Positions 1 through 11,540 of a stretch of DNA of 64,000 nucleotides are shown here, one piece after another. Source of the DNA: Rathayibacter sp. VKM Ac-2857 (GTDB taxonomy: Bacteria > Actinomycetota > Actinomycetes > Actinomycetales > Microbacteriaceae). Below the pieces are notes generated by a model. It had not been told where the DNA came from and ran no database searches. It was given only the letters and a program-made list of their open reading frames with translations. The position numbers and the translations under genes are program-made. Position 1 is the stretch's first letter, and every line of letters starts with the position of its first letter. Location: the NCBI RefSeq assembly GCF_013205025.1, contig NZ_JABMLE010000004.1:556946-620945 (forward strand), read 5' to 3'.

Positions 1-782
1 TCCTGGCCAGCTCGTTCAGCTCGCCACTGGCCGTCTCGTCCGGCCGGGTCAGCTTCTGGCCGATCGACTTCACCCTCGAGGGCTACGAGCGCGCCCTCGG
101 CGACTCGACGATCCTCGCGGGCTTCGCCAACTCGCTCTTCTACACGGCCGCCGGCACCTTCGTCAGCCTCGTGCTCACCGTCGCGATCGCCTACCCGCTC
201 TCACGGAAGGACTTCTGGGGGCGCGGCGGGATCACCCTCGGCGTCATCTTCACGATGCTCTTCGCCGGCGGCATCATCCCCACCTATCTGGTGGTGCAGC
301 AGCTCGGCCTCCTCGACACCCGCTGGGCGCTGATCCTCCCCCAGGCGGTCGGCGTCTGGCAGGTGATCATCGCGGTCGTCTTCTTCCGCTCCTCCATCCC
401 GGACGAGCTCTACGAGGCGGCGCAGCTGGACGGCGCGAGCGATCTCCGCTTCCTCTGGACGATCGTGCTCCCGCTCTCCAAGCCGCTGCTCGCGGTGGTC
501 GCGCTGATGTACGCGATCTACCAGTGGAACTCCTACTTCGACGCGCTGCTCTACCTCCGCGATCCGAGTCTCTATCCGCTGCAGCTGGTGCTGCGGAACG
601 TCCTGATCCTCAATCAGGCGACTCCGGGCATGGATGCGGCCGCGCAGATCGAGCGCCAGCAGCTCGCGGATCTCCTCAAGTACTCCCTGATCGTCATCTC
701 GACGGTTCCGGTGATGGTCCTCTATCCCTTCGTCGCCCGGTACTTCAACAAGGGCATCATGCTCGGCGCCGTCAAGGGCTGA
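1..782 (+). CDS. Carbohydrate ABC transporter permease (MalG/LplC type), 5' truncated
   Basis: This is the C-terminal part of an inner-membrane permease of a binding-protein-dependent carbohydrate importer. The reading frame is already open at base 3, and the text upstream of the first internal GTG at 171 (residues reading VSFWPIDFTLEGY) is typical of LplC/MalG permeases, so the gene begins left of the window. The EAA loop that contacts the ATPase is visible as EAAQLDGASDLRF, followed by ...LPLSKP. Several hydrophobic segments are present and the protein ends in ...GIMLGAVKG, a usual ending for the family. The binding-protein gene starts about 90 bp downstream and a GH2 beta-galactosidase follows, so the set probably imports a galactoside or plant oligosaccharide. 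The substrate is inferred from context only. Confidence 0.9.
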   Translation, partial: LASSFSSPLAVSSGRVSFWPIDFTLEGYERALGDSTILAGFANSLFYTAAGTFVSLVLTVAIAYPLSRKDFWGRGGITLGVIFTMLFAGGIIPTYLVVQQLGLLDTRWALILPQAVGVWQVIIAVVFFRSSIPDELYEAAQLDGASDLRFLWTIVLPLSKPLLAVVALMYAIYQWNSYFDALLYLRDPSLYPLQLVLRNVLILNQATPGMDAAAQIERQQLADLLKYSLIVISTVPVMVLYPFVARYFNKGIMLGAVKG

Positions 783-857
783 GCGCCCCTGAGCCGGCCC
801 CCCGCGGGGCTCGCTCCCTCCCCGGTCGCGTGGACCCCGCGCGGCTTTCTCACCCAT

Positions 858-864
858 GGAAGGA
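858..864 (+). promoter_or_regulatory. Ribosome-binding site deciding the TTG start
   Basis: GGAAGGA sits 6 nt before TTG 871. It overlaps the first codons of a possible longer ATG-initiated form (856), which has no such site before it. This favours the TTG start of the binding-protein gene. Confidence 0.6.
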
Positions 865-870
865 AACACC

Positions 871-2541
871 TTGTTCTCTCGCACACAGCACGGCAACGAC
901 GCCGGGCGGAGGAAGCGCCTCCTCTTCGGCGCCGTCCTCACCACCGCGATCATCGGACTCACCGGCTGCACCGGCGAGAGCCCGGAGGCCGACCGCAAGG
1001 TCATCCGGATCTTCGGCGAGCAGGGCGCGCAGATCGACCTGAACACCAACTCGTTCACCAAGGTGCTGGAGGACAAGTTCGGCGTCGACATCCAGTTCGA
1101 GACGACCTCCTACGGCGCCTCCGAGGCGACGGAGGCGCGGCAGATCTCGCTCGCCGGCGGCGACCTGCCCGAGGCCTACATGCTCGTCCCCTGGGCCTCG
1201 CAGTTCAGCCGGGCCGAGCTCCAGCGCTACGGCGACCAGGGGCTTCTCGTGCAGCTCAACGACCTGATCGACTCGAACGGGCCGAACATCAAGGCGGCCC
1301 TCGACGCGGAGCCGGGCTTCAAGGAGCTCACCGAGACCCCGGACGGCAAGATCTGGGGCCTGCCGCAGTGGAACGACTGCTACCACTGCTCCTACCCCTA
1401 CAAGTTCTGGATCAACACCGACTGGCTCGACACCCTCGGCCTCGCGGCCCCGACCACCCCCGACGAGTTCTTCGCGGTGATGCAGGCCTTCAAGACCCAG
1501 GACCCGAACGGCAACGGCCAGGCGGACGAGATCCCGCTCACCGGCAGCACCCAGCAGTCGCTCGTGCCGTACATCATGAACGCGTTCGTCTACAACGCCT
1601 TCAACACCGGCTCCGGAGCGAACGGGCAGCCCGTCTCGCTCGGACTCGACGGCGACGCCGTGCAGCTGCAGACCATGCAGGACGGCTGGCGCGAGGGCCT
1701 GCAGTTCCTGCACAAGCTGTGGGACGCCGGCCTGATCGACCCCGCCACCTTCTCGCAGGGCGGCGACCAGATGACCGCGACCGGCAACGCGGCCCAGGGC
1801 GTCCTCATCGGCGGCTTCACCGCCATCCACCCCGGCTTCGCCGTCACCATCGGCCAGGAGGACGGGCGCGACACGCAGTACGACCTGCTCCCCCCGCTGA
1901 CGGGCCCCGGCGGCCAGAACGCCACCTTCCTCCTGCCGAGCGTCCCCGGTGCGACCTTCGTCGTCACCAAGGCGGCCGACGAGGAGGAGCAGAAGGTCAT
2001 CGTCGAGATGATGGACTACCTGTTCTCGCCCGAGGGCCACGTCCGTGGCGAGTTCGGCGAGGAGAACATCGGCTGGCGCGCGCCGGCCGAGGGCGAGATC
2101 GCGCTCGACCAGAGCCTGGAGCCCTCCCTCGTCGACACCAAGATGGACGAGTCGAACGAGGCCGACTACAACGGCAACTGGGGCCCGATGGCGCAGGTCT
2201 TCGACACGGCCGAGTTCCGCGCCAGCCAGGTCCAGCCGCTCGACATCTACACCGAGGAGGGCTTCGAGCGCCGCCTGTTCGAGGCGACCGACCAGTACGC
2301 CGGCAAGGAGTCCGACGCGATGTTCCCCTACTGGAACATCTGGGTCCCCTCGGAGGACGCGAGCGAGCTCTCGACCCTCACCGCGAACATCGAGAGCAGC
2401 GTCGCCACCGCGACCGCCGAGTTCGTCACCGGCGTCCGCGACCCCGGCAGCGACGCCGACTGGCAGTCCTACCTCGACGGTCTGACGAGCCTCGGCGCGG
2501 ACCGCTACGCCGAGATCTGGCAGAACGCCTACGACCAGTAG
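871..2541 (+). CDS. Extracellular solute-binding lipoprotein of a sugar ABC importer (LplA-like), TTG start
   Basis: A 556-residue lipoprotein that should bind sugar outside the membrane and deliver it to the permease encoded just upstream. Residues 1-33 form a lipoprotein signal: basic RRKR, a hydrophobic stretch, then lipobox LTGC with Cys33. The length (over 500 aa) and the sequence style fit the LplA/YtcQ group rather than the shorter MalE group. An ATG at 856 is in frame, but a strong ribosome-binding site (GGAAGGA, 858-864) lies inside that extension and 6 nt before TTG 871, so TTG is taken as the start. A hairpin downstream (2550-2590) separates it from the GH2 gene. The ligand cannot be read from sequence. 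Confidence 0.9.
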   Translation: MFSRTQHGNDAGRRKRLLFGAVLTTAIIGLTGCTGESPEADRKVIRIFGEQGAQIDLNTNSFTKVLEDKFGVDIQFETTSYGASEATEARQISLAGGDLPEAYMLVPWASQFSRAELQRYGDQGLLVQLNDLIDSNGPNIKAALDAEPGFKELTETPDGKIWGLPQWNDCYHCSYPYKFWINTDWLDTLGLAAPTTPDEFFAVMQAFKTQDPNGNGQADEIPLTGSTQQSLVPYIMNAFVYNAFNTGSGANGQPVSLGLDGDAVQLQTMQDGWREGLQFLHKLWDAGLIDPATFSQGGDQMTATGNAAQGVLIGGFTAIHPGFAVTIGQEDGRDTQYDLLPPLTGPGGQNATFLLPSVPGATFVVTKAADEEEQKVIVEMMDYLFSPEGHVRGEFGEENIGWRAPAEGEIALDQSLEPSLVDTKMDESNEADYNGNWGPMAQVFDTAEFRASQVQPLDIYTEEGFERRLFEATDQYAGKESDAMFPYWNIWVPSEDASELSTLTANIESSVATATAEFVTGVRDPGSDADWQSYLDGLTSLGADRYAEIWQNAYDQ

Positions 2542-5940
<3,399 letters not shown>

Positions 5941-6012
5941 CCGCCGATGCGCATCGGACCCACCCGCGATCACGCCGCACGTGTGCGCACGCCGACACGC
6001 CTCACGCCCCCC

Positions 6013-6333
6013 ATGCTGATCGAGTAGCCCACGCAGTGGGCGTGTCGAGATCCACCGCTCTGCAGCAGGCGGGTCTCGATACGCGCTGCGCGCTACTCGA
6101 CCAGCATGTTGCGCGCTGATCGACCAGCTTGTGCCGGCTCATACCGACGCGTCCTGGGCGCGATTCATGCTGATCGAGTAGCCCACGCAGTGGGCGTATC
6201 GAGATCCACCGTCTGCCCCGGCCGGGTCTCGGTATGCGCTGCGCGCTACTCGACCGGCATGGTCCCGCTCAGGACGCCGCCCACCGCATGCTGATCGAGT
6301 AGCCCGCGCAGCGGGCGTATCGGGATCCACCGT
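6013..6333. repeat. Palindromic repeat cluster: two inverted pairs and one single unit
   Basis: This fills the gap between the GH2 gene and the DUF222-HNH gene. Forward units (ATGCTGATCGAGTAG...) start at 6013, 6167 and 6288; reverse-complement units (GGGTCTCGATACG...) end at 6108 and 6261. Within each unit a G/C stem closes on the triplet GCA (or TGC): CCCAC-GCA-GTGGG at the first two forward units, CCCGC-GCA-GCGGG at the third, and GCGC-TGC-GCGC in the reverse units. No gene was found in 5941-6335. The same family recurs throughout the window. Confidence 0.85.
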
Positions 6334-6335
6334 CG

Positions 6336-7640
6336 TCAGAACGGCACGGGTACGTCCTCGAAGCGGGGCCGCGGCGGCGGGTCAGGTGGCCGCCCGGGCA
6401 GCGGCGGTGGCCGGTTGCTGATCTGCCGCCCGGTCGGGCTCGTCCAGACGAGCGTGTCGTGGTCGTCGACCCGCTTGTAGCTCCACTGCTCTCCGTGCCG
6501 GACGTGGTGGTGGGAGGTGCAGAGGCTGACGAGGTTCTCGAGGGAGGTCTCGCCGCCGTTGCGCCATTCGATCGTGTGGTCGGCCTCGCTGGTCGCCGCA
6601 GTCCGGGTGCAGCCGGGGAACCGGCAGGTCTGGTCCCGCAGCTGCAGGTGCAGACGCATCCGTGCCGGAGGAAGGCGCTGAGTGCGGCCCACGGAGACGA
6701 CCGAGCCGGTGTCCGGATCGGTGAGCACCCGGGTGAACGAGGCAGCCGTTCGGAGGAGCTCGCGCGCGACGTCGGCGGGGACGGGTCCGTAGCCGTCGAG
6801 GTCCGCGGGCGCGTCGTCGAGACCGACGGCGGTGGACGCCGCGAGGGTCAGCCGGACCTCGGCGCGGACCCCGGGGACGAAGGTCGGATCGGGCCGGTGC
6901 TCGGGATTCGGAGTCGTGCCGGCGACGTCGCCGTCGCAGAGCAGGTCGATCGCCGCGTCGGCGCTCAACTGCTGAAGAGTGCGGGGGTCACCCTCGTCGC
7001 GGAGGGTGCGGGCGATGCGGCGCAGCCGGTCGTACGCGCCGGAGACGGCGGGCGCAGGTGCGGAGAGGCAGAGCGTGGCCATGCCGTCGATGTCGGGCGT
7101 GACCCAGACGGCGCGGTCCTCGCTGGCGCGGACGTGGCGCTCAGCGAGGGGCTGCTCGTGCAGCTCCTCGCGCCAGCGGCTCAGGGCGCGGCGCAGCTGC
7201 GTCGTCGTCATCGTGAGGGCGAGGTCGGCGGCGCGCTCGTCCAGCGCGGAGCGGCGGGCCTCCGGGAGGCTGCTCGCGGTTCTGCAGATCGCCTCGCCTG
7301 CCTCCCACAGGAGCCGACCATCACGGAGCAGGGCGCGGGTCAGCGGCAGGTGCTCCATCAGCATCTGCGCGGTCTCGAGGCGGCGCGAGACGTCCCGCTC
7401 GGACACGCCGATCGTCACCGCGAGCTCGGCGCGGATCGAGCGCTCGACCAGGTCCCTGGTCTCGCTCCGCGAGGTGCCGCGAGCGAACGCCTCCGGAACG
7501 GTGAGCGCGACCCGGTAGCCGCGGTGCATCCGTTCCGCGGCCCGAAGGCGCGTCGGCGAGGCGGCGCGCTCGGCGGCCGCGGCGTCGTCGAAGCAGTCGC
7601 GCACCTCCGCGAGTGCTGCTGCATCCTCATCTTCTGACAT
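6336..7640 (-). CDS. DUF222 domain protein with C-terminal HNH endonuclease domain
   Basis: A 434-residue protein with an N-terminal DUF222 (13E12-type) region and an HNH nuclease domain at residues 339-382, holding CxxxxC zinc-knuckle cysteines, the ADHTIEW histidine and the terminal SHHHxRH. It ends with a Pro-rich tail (PRFEDVPVPF). Such proteins occur in many copies in Microbacteriaceae and in mycobacterial REP13E12 elements; their role is unsettled (mobile or DNA-processing nuclease). ATG 7640 was chosen although the frame stays open far upstream: the start lies in a 34-nt block (7638-7671) that is 31/34 identical to the block before the second copy at 56889, and both homologous proteins begin there. 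No Shine-Dalgarno sequence is evident. Confidence 0.9.
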   Translation of the reverse strand: MSEDEDAAALAEVRDCFDDAAAAERAASPTRLRAAERMHRGYRVALTVPEAFARGTSRSETRDLVERSIRAELAVTIGVSERDVSRRLETAQMLMEHLPLTRALLRDGRLLWEAGEAICRTASSLPEARRSALDERAADLALTMTTTQLRRALSRWREELHEQPLAERHVRASEDRAVWVTPDIDGMATLCLSAPAPAVSGAYDRLRRIARTLRDEGDPRTLQQLSADAAIDLLCDGDVAGTTPNPEHRPDPTFVPGVRAEVRLTLAASTAVGLDDAPADLDGYGPVPADVARELLRTAASFTRVLTDPDTGSVVSVGRTQRLPPARMRLHLQLRDQTCRFPGCTRTAATSEADHTIEWRNGGETSLENLVSLCTSHHHVRHGEQWSYKRVDDHDTLVWTSPTGRQISNRPPPLPGRPPDPPPRPRFEDVPVPF

Positions 7641-7671
7641 ACGCGTATTGAAGCAGGAACCACCGACACCC
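7638..7671 (-). promoter_or_regulatory. Conserved start-overlapping block of DUF222-HNH genes
   Basis: This 34-nt stretch ends on the start codon and matches 56858-56891 at 31 of 34 positions. It contains the palindrome ATACGCGTAT overlapping the start (ATACCCGTAT in the other copy), preceded by CCTGCTTCA. It could be an operator, a leaderless promoter or an mRNA element; the sequence cannot separate these. Confidence 0.55.
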
Positions 7672-7756
7672 GAGTCGATCCCGGACCGATCGGTGGACAG
7701 CGCCGTTCGATCGGTATCTGGGGAGGAGATTCGCTCCCGAGTGTCACGGCGATGGT

Positions 7757-7794
7757 GGGTCTCGATACGCCGCCGGAGGCACTCGACCAGCATG
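7757..7794 (-). repeat. Single palindromic repeat unit (reverse orientation)
   Basis: The unit runs from GGTCTCGATACG to ACTCGACCAGCATG, with a degraded stem (CGCCGGAGGC). It lies in the 267-bp gap between the divergent DUF222-HNH and SDR genes. The rest of the gap shows nothing beyond the two gene leaders. Confidence 0.75.
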
Positions 7795-7907
7795 TGCGGG
7801 TGAACTGTCCGCAGGATGACGCTCCTCCTGCGCAGGATCGCGACACCGCCGCCGCCGCCTCCGGCCGAGAGTGGAACCGACCCGTTCTCCCCCACGAAAG
7901 GACCACC

Positions 7908-8840
7908 ATGTCGAGAGTCGTGATCGTCTCGGGCGCCTCCAGCGGCTTCGGAGCGATGACCGTCCGCGAGCTCGCCCTCGCCGGCCACCGCGTCTACGCC
8001 GGGATGCGCGCGATGGACGGCCGCAACGCCCCCGCCGCGGAGGACGCCCGTGCCTTCGCCGCCGAGCACGCCGTCGACCTGCGCCCGGTCGAGCTCGACG
8101 TCTCCGACCAGTCCTCCGTCGATGCCGCCATCGCGCGGATCATCGAGGAGAGCGGGCGGATCGACGTCGTCGTGCACAACGCCGGCCACATGGTCCTCGG
8201 GCCGACCGAGGCGTTCACCGTCGAGCAGCTCGCCGAGGTCTACGACGTCAACGTGCTCTCGACCCAGCGGCTCAACCACGCGGTGCTCCCCGTCTTCCGC
8301 GCGCAGGAGGAGGGCCTGCTCGTCTGGGTCGGCTCGTCCAGCTCGCGCGGCGGTACTCCCCCGTACCTCGGGCCGTACTTCGCGGCGAAGGCGGCGGAGG
8401 ACGCGCTCGCCGTCGGCTACGCGGTCGAGGTCGCGCGCTTCGGCATCGACACGGTGATCGTCGTCCCCGGCTCGTACACCACGGGGACGAACCACTTCGC
8501 GCACGCCGGGCACGCCTCCCGCGCCGAGGTCGCGTCCGCCTATGAGGACCGCTACCCGGGCCTGATGGACGACGTCTCGGCCCGCCTCGCGGAGCTCTCG
8601 CCGAGTGACGCGGACCCGCGGGAGGTCGCCGTCGAGATTGCGCGGGTCGTCGACCTGCCCCGCGGCGAGCGCCCCTTCCGCGTCGTCATCGACCCGGCCG
8701 ACGACGGCGCCGCCCGCGTCTTCGAGCTCGGCGACGCGGTGCGCCGCGAGTTCTACGAGCGGATCCGGATGCAGGACCTGCTGACCCCCACCGACACCGC
8801 CGCCACCACCGCCGCCACCACTCAGGGAGAGAACCGATGA
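7908..8840 (+). CDS. Short-chain dehydrogenase/reductase (SDR)
   Basis: A 310-residue NAD(P)-dependent oxidoreductase of the classical SDR fold. The cofactor loop SGASSGFG is at residues 8-15, NAGH follows strand 4, and the catalytic YFAAK (YxxxK) is preceded by the serine-rich GSSSS. It is slightly longer than the usual 250 residues, with a C-terminal extension seen in SDRs acting on larger substrates. ATG 7908 follows a good GAAAGGA ribosome site. The stop overlaps the next SDR gene by 4 bp (ATGA), so the two are translated together and may act on the same substrate. The substrate is unknown. Confidence 0.88.
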   Translation: MSRVVIVSGASSGFGAMTVRELALAGHRVYAGMRAMDGRNAPAAEDARAFAAEHAVDLRPVELDVSDQSSVDAAIARIIEESGRIDVVVHNAGHMVLGPTEAFTVEQLAEVYDVNVLSTQRLNHAVLPVFRAQEEGLLVWVGSSSSRGGTPPYLGPYFAAKAAEDALAVGYAVEVARFGIDTVIVVPGSYTTGTNHFAHAGHASRAEVASAYEDRYPGLMDDVSARLAELSPSDADPREVAVEIARVVDLPRGERPFRVVIDPADDGAARVFELGDAVRREFYERIRMQDLLTPTDTAATTAATTQGENR

Positions 8841-9577
8841 CCCCGCAGAACCTGCCCCGCACCGCTCTCGTCACCGGCGGCTCCGGCGGCATCGGCCGCG
8901 CCGTCGTCGAGCGGCTCGCCCGCGACGGCGTGTCGGTGGCCGTGCACTACTCCGGCAACCGCGACCGAGCGGAGCAGGTCGCCGCGGGCGCCCGCGAGCA
9001 GGGCGTCGAGGCCGTCGTCGTCGGCGGAGACGTCGCCGACGAGACCGCGATGGCCGCCGCCTTCACCGCGGCGGAGGAGGCGCTCGGCGGCCTCGACGTC
9101 GTGGTCAACACGGCCGGCGTCATGATCCTCGGCCCCGTGGCGACCTTCGATCTCGCCGACCTCGACCGGATGCACCGCACCAACATCCGCGGCCCGTTCG
9201 TGATCGCGCAGCTCGCTGCGGCCCGGCTGCGGTCGGGCGGCGCGCTGATCAACTTCTCCACCAGTGTCACCCGCACCTCCTTCCCCGGCTACGGCCCGTA
9301 CGTCGCGTCGAAGGCGGCGGTGGAGGCGCTCACACTCGTCCTCGCCCGCGAGCTGCGGGGCAAGGACATCACGGTGAACGCCGTGGCCCCGGGCCCCACC
9401 GCCACTCCCCTCTTCCTCGACGGCAAGTCCGACGAGGAGGTCGCGCACCTCGCCGGCGCGGTGCCGCTCGAGCGCCTCGGGCAGCCCGCCGACATCGCCG
9501 AGACCGTCGCCTTCCTCGCCGGCCCCGGCCGCTGGGTCAACGGCCAGACCCTCTTCGTCAACGGCGGCCTCGCCTAG
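8837..9577 (+). CDS. Short-chain dehydrogenase/reductase, FabG-like
   Basis: A 246-residue SDR with the NAD(P) loop TGGSGGIG (13-20), NTAG, the catalytic Ser in NFSTSVT and YVASK, and the closing NGQTLFVNGG typical of FabG-like reductases. It overlaps the preceding SDR by 4 bp. Length and motifs are complete. Its specificity cannot be told from sequence. It is more likely an accessory reductase than the fatty-acid FabG, because no fab genes are nearby. Confidence 0.88.
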   Translation: MTPQNLPRTALVTGGSGGIGRAVVERLARDGVSVAVHYSGNRDRAEQVAAGAREQGVEAVVVGGDVADETAMAAAFTAAEEALGGLDVVVNTAGVMILGPVATFDLADLDRMHRTNIRGPFVIAQLAAARLRSGGALINFSTSVTRTSFPGYGPYVASKAAVEALTLVLARELRGKDITVNAVAPGPTATPLFLDGKSDEEVAHLAGAVPLERLGQPADIAETVAFLAGPGRWVNGQTLFVNGGLA

Positions 9578-9590
9578 CCCCAGGGACACC

Positions 9591-9630
9591 GGGTCTCGAT
9601 ACGCCGCTGCGCGGCTACTCGACCAGCATG
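9591..9630 (-). repeat. Palindromic repeat unit 13 bp after the SDR pair
   Basis: Reverse-orientation unit GGGTCTCGATACG...CAGCATG with stem GCCGC-TGC-GCGGC. It may serve as the 3' hairpin of the SDR transcript. Confidence 0.8.
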
Positions 9631-9702
9631 AGAGAGCCGCTCCCTGCGAAGGGTGGCCTTCACGCTCTCGCGATCATGGAGCGCCCGGTCGGTGCGCACC
9701 TC

Positions 9703-9848
9703 ATGCTGATCGAGCAGCGCCGACGGCACGCGCTGCATGCTGATCGAGCAGCGCCCGCAGTGTGCGCTGCATGCTGATCGAGCAACGCCCGCAGTGTGCG
9801 CTGCATGCTGATCGAGTAGCGCCCGCAGGGCGCGTATCGAGATCCACC
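9703..9848 (+). repeat. Tandem array of 34-bp partial units ending in one full palindromic unit
   Basis: Unit starts fall at 9703, 9737, 9771 and 9805, exactly 34 bp apart. The first three carry ATGCTGATCGAGCA/G followed by GCGCC/ACGCC...GCGCTGC and lack the outer TATCGAGATCC arm. The fourth is a complete unit with stem GCGCCC-GCA-GGGCGC. Together with the unit at 9591 this accounts for most of the 306-bp gap before the hxlR-type gene. Confidence 0.85.
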
Positions 9849-9883
9849 GCCACCGGACAGGTGTCCCGAGACCCGCCCCCGCG

Positions 9884-10279
9884 TCACTCCGCCCCCGCCC
9901 CGTCGTACCGCGCCCGCGCCGCCTGCACCGCCGGCAGCTGCCGGTCGGTCCAGCGCAGCAGCGCGTCGACCAGCTCGTTCAGGGTGTCGCCGATGGGCGA
10001 GATGCGGTACTCGACCGCGATCGGCCGGGACTCGAGCACCACGCGCGTGATCATCCCGTTGCGCTCGAGCCGGCGCAGCGTCGCGGTCAGCGACTTCTGC
10101 CCGACCGCGGGGACCGCCCGCCGCAGCTCGTTGAAGCGCAGCGGTCGCTCACAGAGCTGATCGAGCACCTGCAGCGACCACTTGTCGAGGAGCTCGTCGA
10201 GGAGCTCGCGGTGCGGAGCGTCGACCTGCAGCAGCTCGGTCACGGAGGGGTCGGCGCGGGTCGGGGCGGTGTCGTCCAT
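9884..10279 (-). CDS. HxlR-family winged-helix transcriptional regulator
   Basis: A 131-residue protein of the HxlR/MarR-like family. The winged helix covers about residues 25-110, with the typical KWSLQVLDQLCERPLRFNEL, VGQKSLTATLRRLERNGMI and a YRISPIG wing leading to a final helix (LLRWTDRQLP). Members usually repress a neighbouring divergent gene in response to a reactive or aromatic compound. The divergent neighbour is a RidA-type gene starting 74 bp away, the likely target. It is convergent with the SDR pair across the repeat region. Confidence 0.88.
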   Translation of the reverse strand: MDDTAPTRADPSVTELLQVDAPHRELLDELLDKWSLQVLDQLCERPLRFNELRRAVPAVGQKSLTATLRRLERNGMITRVVLESRPIAVEYRISPIGDTLNELVDALLRWTDRQLPAVQAARARYDGAGAE

Positions 10280-10353
10280 GCCACCTAGTCTCGTTGAAGT
10301 GCCCTTCGTGCACCAGGTAGACAGAGGGAACCACCCACCGAGAGCAGGATCCC
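10280..10353. promoter_or_regulatory. Divergent promoter region between hxlR-type and ridA-type genes
   Basis: For the rightward gene, TTGAAG (10294-10299) and TAGACA (10318-10323) are spaced by 18 bp and resemble -35/-10 boxes. The spacer region contains the dyad GAAG-TGCC-CTTC, a candidate operator for the HxlR-type regulator. The boxes are inferred by eye. Confidence 0.4.
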
Positions 10354-10764
10354 ATGACCGTCACCACCTCCTCCCCCGAGGGCATGTTCCAGCCCGTCGA
10401 CTACGACCACGTCTCCGTCGCCACCGGCAGTCGCCACGTGCACGTCGCCGGCCAGATCGCCCGCGACGGCGCGGGGAACCGCCTGGCCCCCGACGACCTC
10501 GCCGGTCAGGTCGCCCAGGTCCTCCGCAACACCGCGCGCGGTCTCGCCGGCGTCGGCGCCACCTTCGACGACGTCGTCCGGCTGCGCTTCTTCCTCACCC
10601 GCTCGACTCCGGAGATGTTCGCGGAGTGGGTCGCCGGCATCGAGCAGGTGCGCGAGGAGCTCGGCCTGCCGGACCCGCTGCCGCCGCTGTCCGCGATCGG
10701 CGTGGACTTCCTCTTCGAGCCCGACGTGCTGGTCGAGCTCGAGGCGTACGCCGTGCTCGACTGA
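10354..10764 (+). CDS. RidA/YjgF/YER057c/UK114-family protein
   Basis: A 136-residue RidA-superfamily protein. These small trimeric enzymes hydrolyse reactive enamines/imines, or in some subfamilies act in specific catabolic routes. The fold is recognisable by HVHVAGQIARD, the central TFDDVVRLRFFLT strand-helix and the end ...IGVDFLFEPDVLVELEAYAVL. The Arg that usually binds the substrate carboxylate in archetypal RidA (in the C-terminal R-x-x-V/L region) is not clearly present, so it may belong to a divergent subgroup. ATG 10354 is preceded by GAGAGCAGGATCCC. Divergent to the HxlR-type regulator, which probably controls it. Confidence 0.85.
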   Translation: MTVTTSSPEGMFQPVDYDHVSVATGSRHVHVAGQIARDGAGNRLAPDDLAGQVAQVLRNTARGLAGVGATFDDVVRLRFFLTRSTPEMFAEWVAGIEQVREELGLPDPLPPLSAIGVDFLFEPDVLVELEAYAVLD

Positions 10765-10803
10765 GCGCCGGAGACCGAACCCCGGAGAAGAATCTCGGCG
10801 TCG

Positions 10804-10813
10804 GGTGTGACAC
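10804..10813 (+). promoter_or_regulatory. GGTGTGACAC motif upstream of a lipoprotein gene
   Basis: GGTGTGACAC lies 72 bp before the lipoprotein start at 10886. The same 10-mer occurs at 19471 and 23460, each about 50 bp before a LAxTG surface-protein gene. It is a candidate binding site or promoter element shared by cell-surface genes (inference). Confidence 0.35.
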
Positions 10814-10885
10814 CACGCCCTCCCGCGGACATGTCCCCGTTACCAGCCCGCGCACCGAGCGGCCTGACCCACCGGAAGCGACACC

Positions 10886-11464
10886 ATGACCCGCCAGCAC
10901 CGCCTCACCGTCTCCTTCGCCGCCCTCGCTCTCGCCGGCGGTCTCGCCCTGGCGACGACCGGCTGCACCAGCCCGAGCACCCCGCAGCCGGCGCCGGCCG
11001 CCGTGTCCGCGGTCTCCGTCGGCTCCGTCACCACCGACGGCACGACGATCCTCGCCATGACCACGCTCGACGACGACGTCTTCGTCCTCGGGCAGCTCGG
11101 CGACGAGATCCGCTCCGCCGCCTCCTTCGACGGCAGCGACACCGACCTGAACTGGGAGACCTTCGGCGCACCGGCCGCCGTCGACGCCGGCGCGTTCACC
11201 GTCGTGAACCCCGGCAACTTCCCTGACGCCGCTCCCGGAGGCATCGCGACCGTCACCGGGCAGGCCGGCTCCGACGTCACCGGCATCGACGTCGTCACCG
11301 GCGACGGCCCGACGGTCGCCGCGACCCTCCAGGACGGATACTGGATCGCGGCCTGGGAGGGCGGCGACTTCGACGGCGGGAACACCCCCGACCCGACCTT
11401 CGCCGCGCATCTCGCCGACGGCGGCACCACGACCGTCACGTTCGCCGACGCCACGAAGGGCTGA
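10886..11464 (+). CDS. Secreted lipoprotein, paralog of the outer domain of the 12095 membrane protein
   Basis: A 192-residue lipoprotein with hydrophobic residues 10-22 and lipobox ATTGC (Cys27). After a Ser/Pro/Ala linker, residues 42-190 form a domain carrying ASFDGSD, NWETFG, NPGNFPDAAPGGIAT, TGQ and DGYWIAAWEGGDF. The same signatures in the same order occur in the extracellular half of the membrane protein at 12095-12844, two genes downstream. The family has no function I can name. Next to an ECF sigma gene, it may be a soluble partner, decoy or effector of the sensor domain (inference). ATG 10886 is used; the Shine-Dalgarno sequence is weak (GGAAG, 10873-10877). Confidence 0.75.
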   Translation: MTRQHRLTVSFAALALAGGLALATTGCTSPSTPQPAPAAVSAVSVGSVTTDGTTILAMTTLDDDVFVLGQLGDEIRSAASFDGSDTDLNWETFGAPAAVDAGAFTVVNPGNFPDAAPGGIATVTGQAGSDVTGIDVVTGDGPTVAATLQDGYWIAAWEGGDFDGGNTPDPTFAAHLADGGTTTVTFADATKG

Positions 11465-11540
11465 TCCTGTCTCCCCAGCCCGCCCGCGGCTGCCGGCCCG
11501 CCCCCGGCGACCGGCCCGGACCCTGCAGCTCGGCGAGGCG

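Noticed and set aside
6336-7640. Intron or intein homing endonuclease
   Set aside because: The HNH domain is fused to DUF222 in a free-standing gene with no host gene interrupted; this is the typical 13E12-like family layout.
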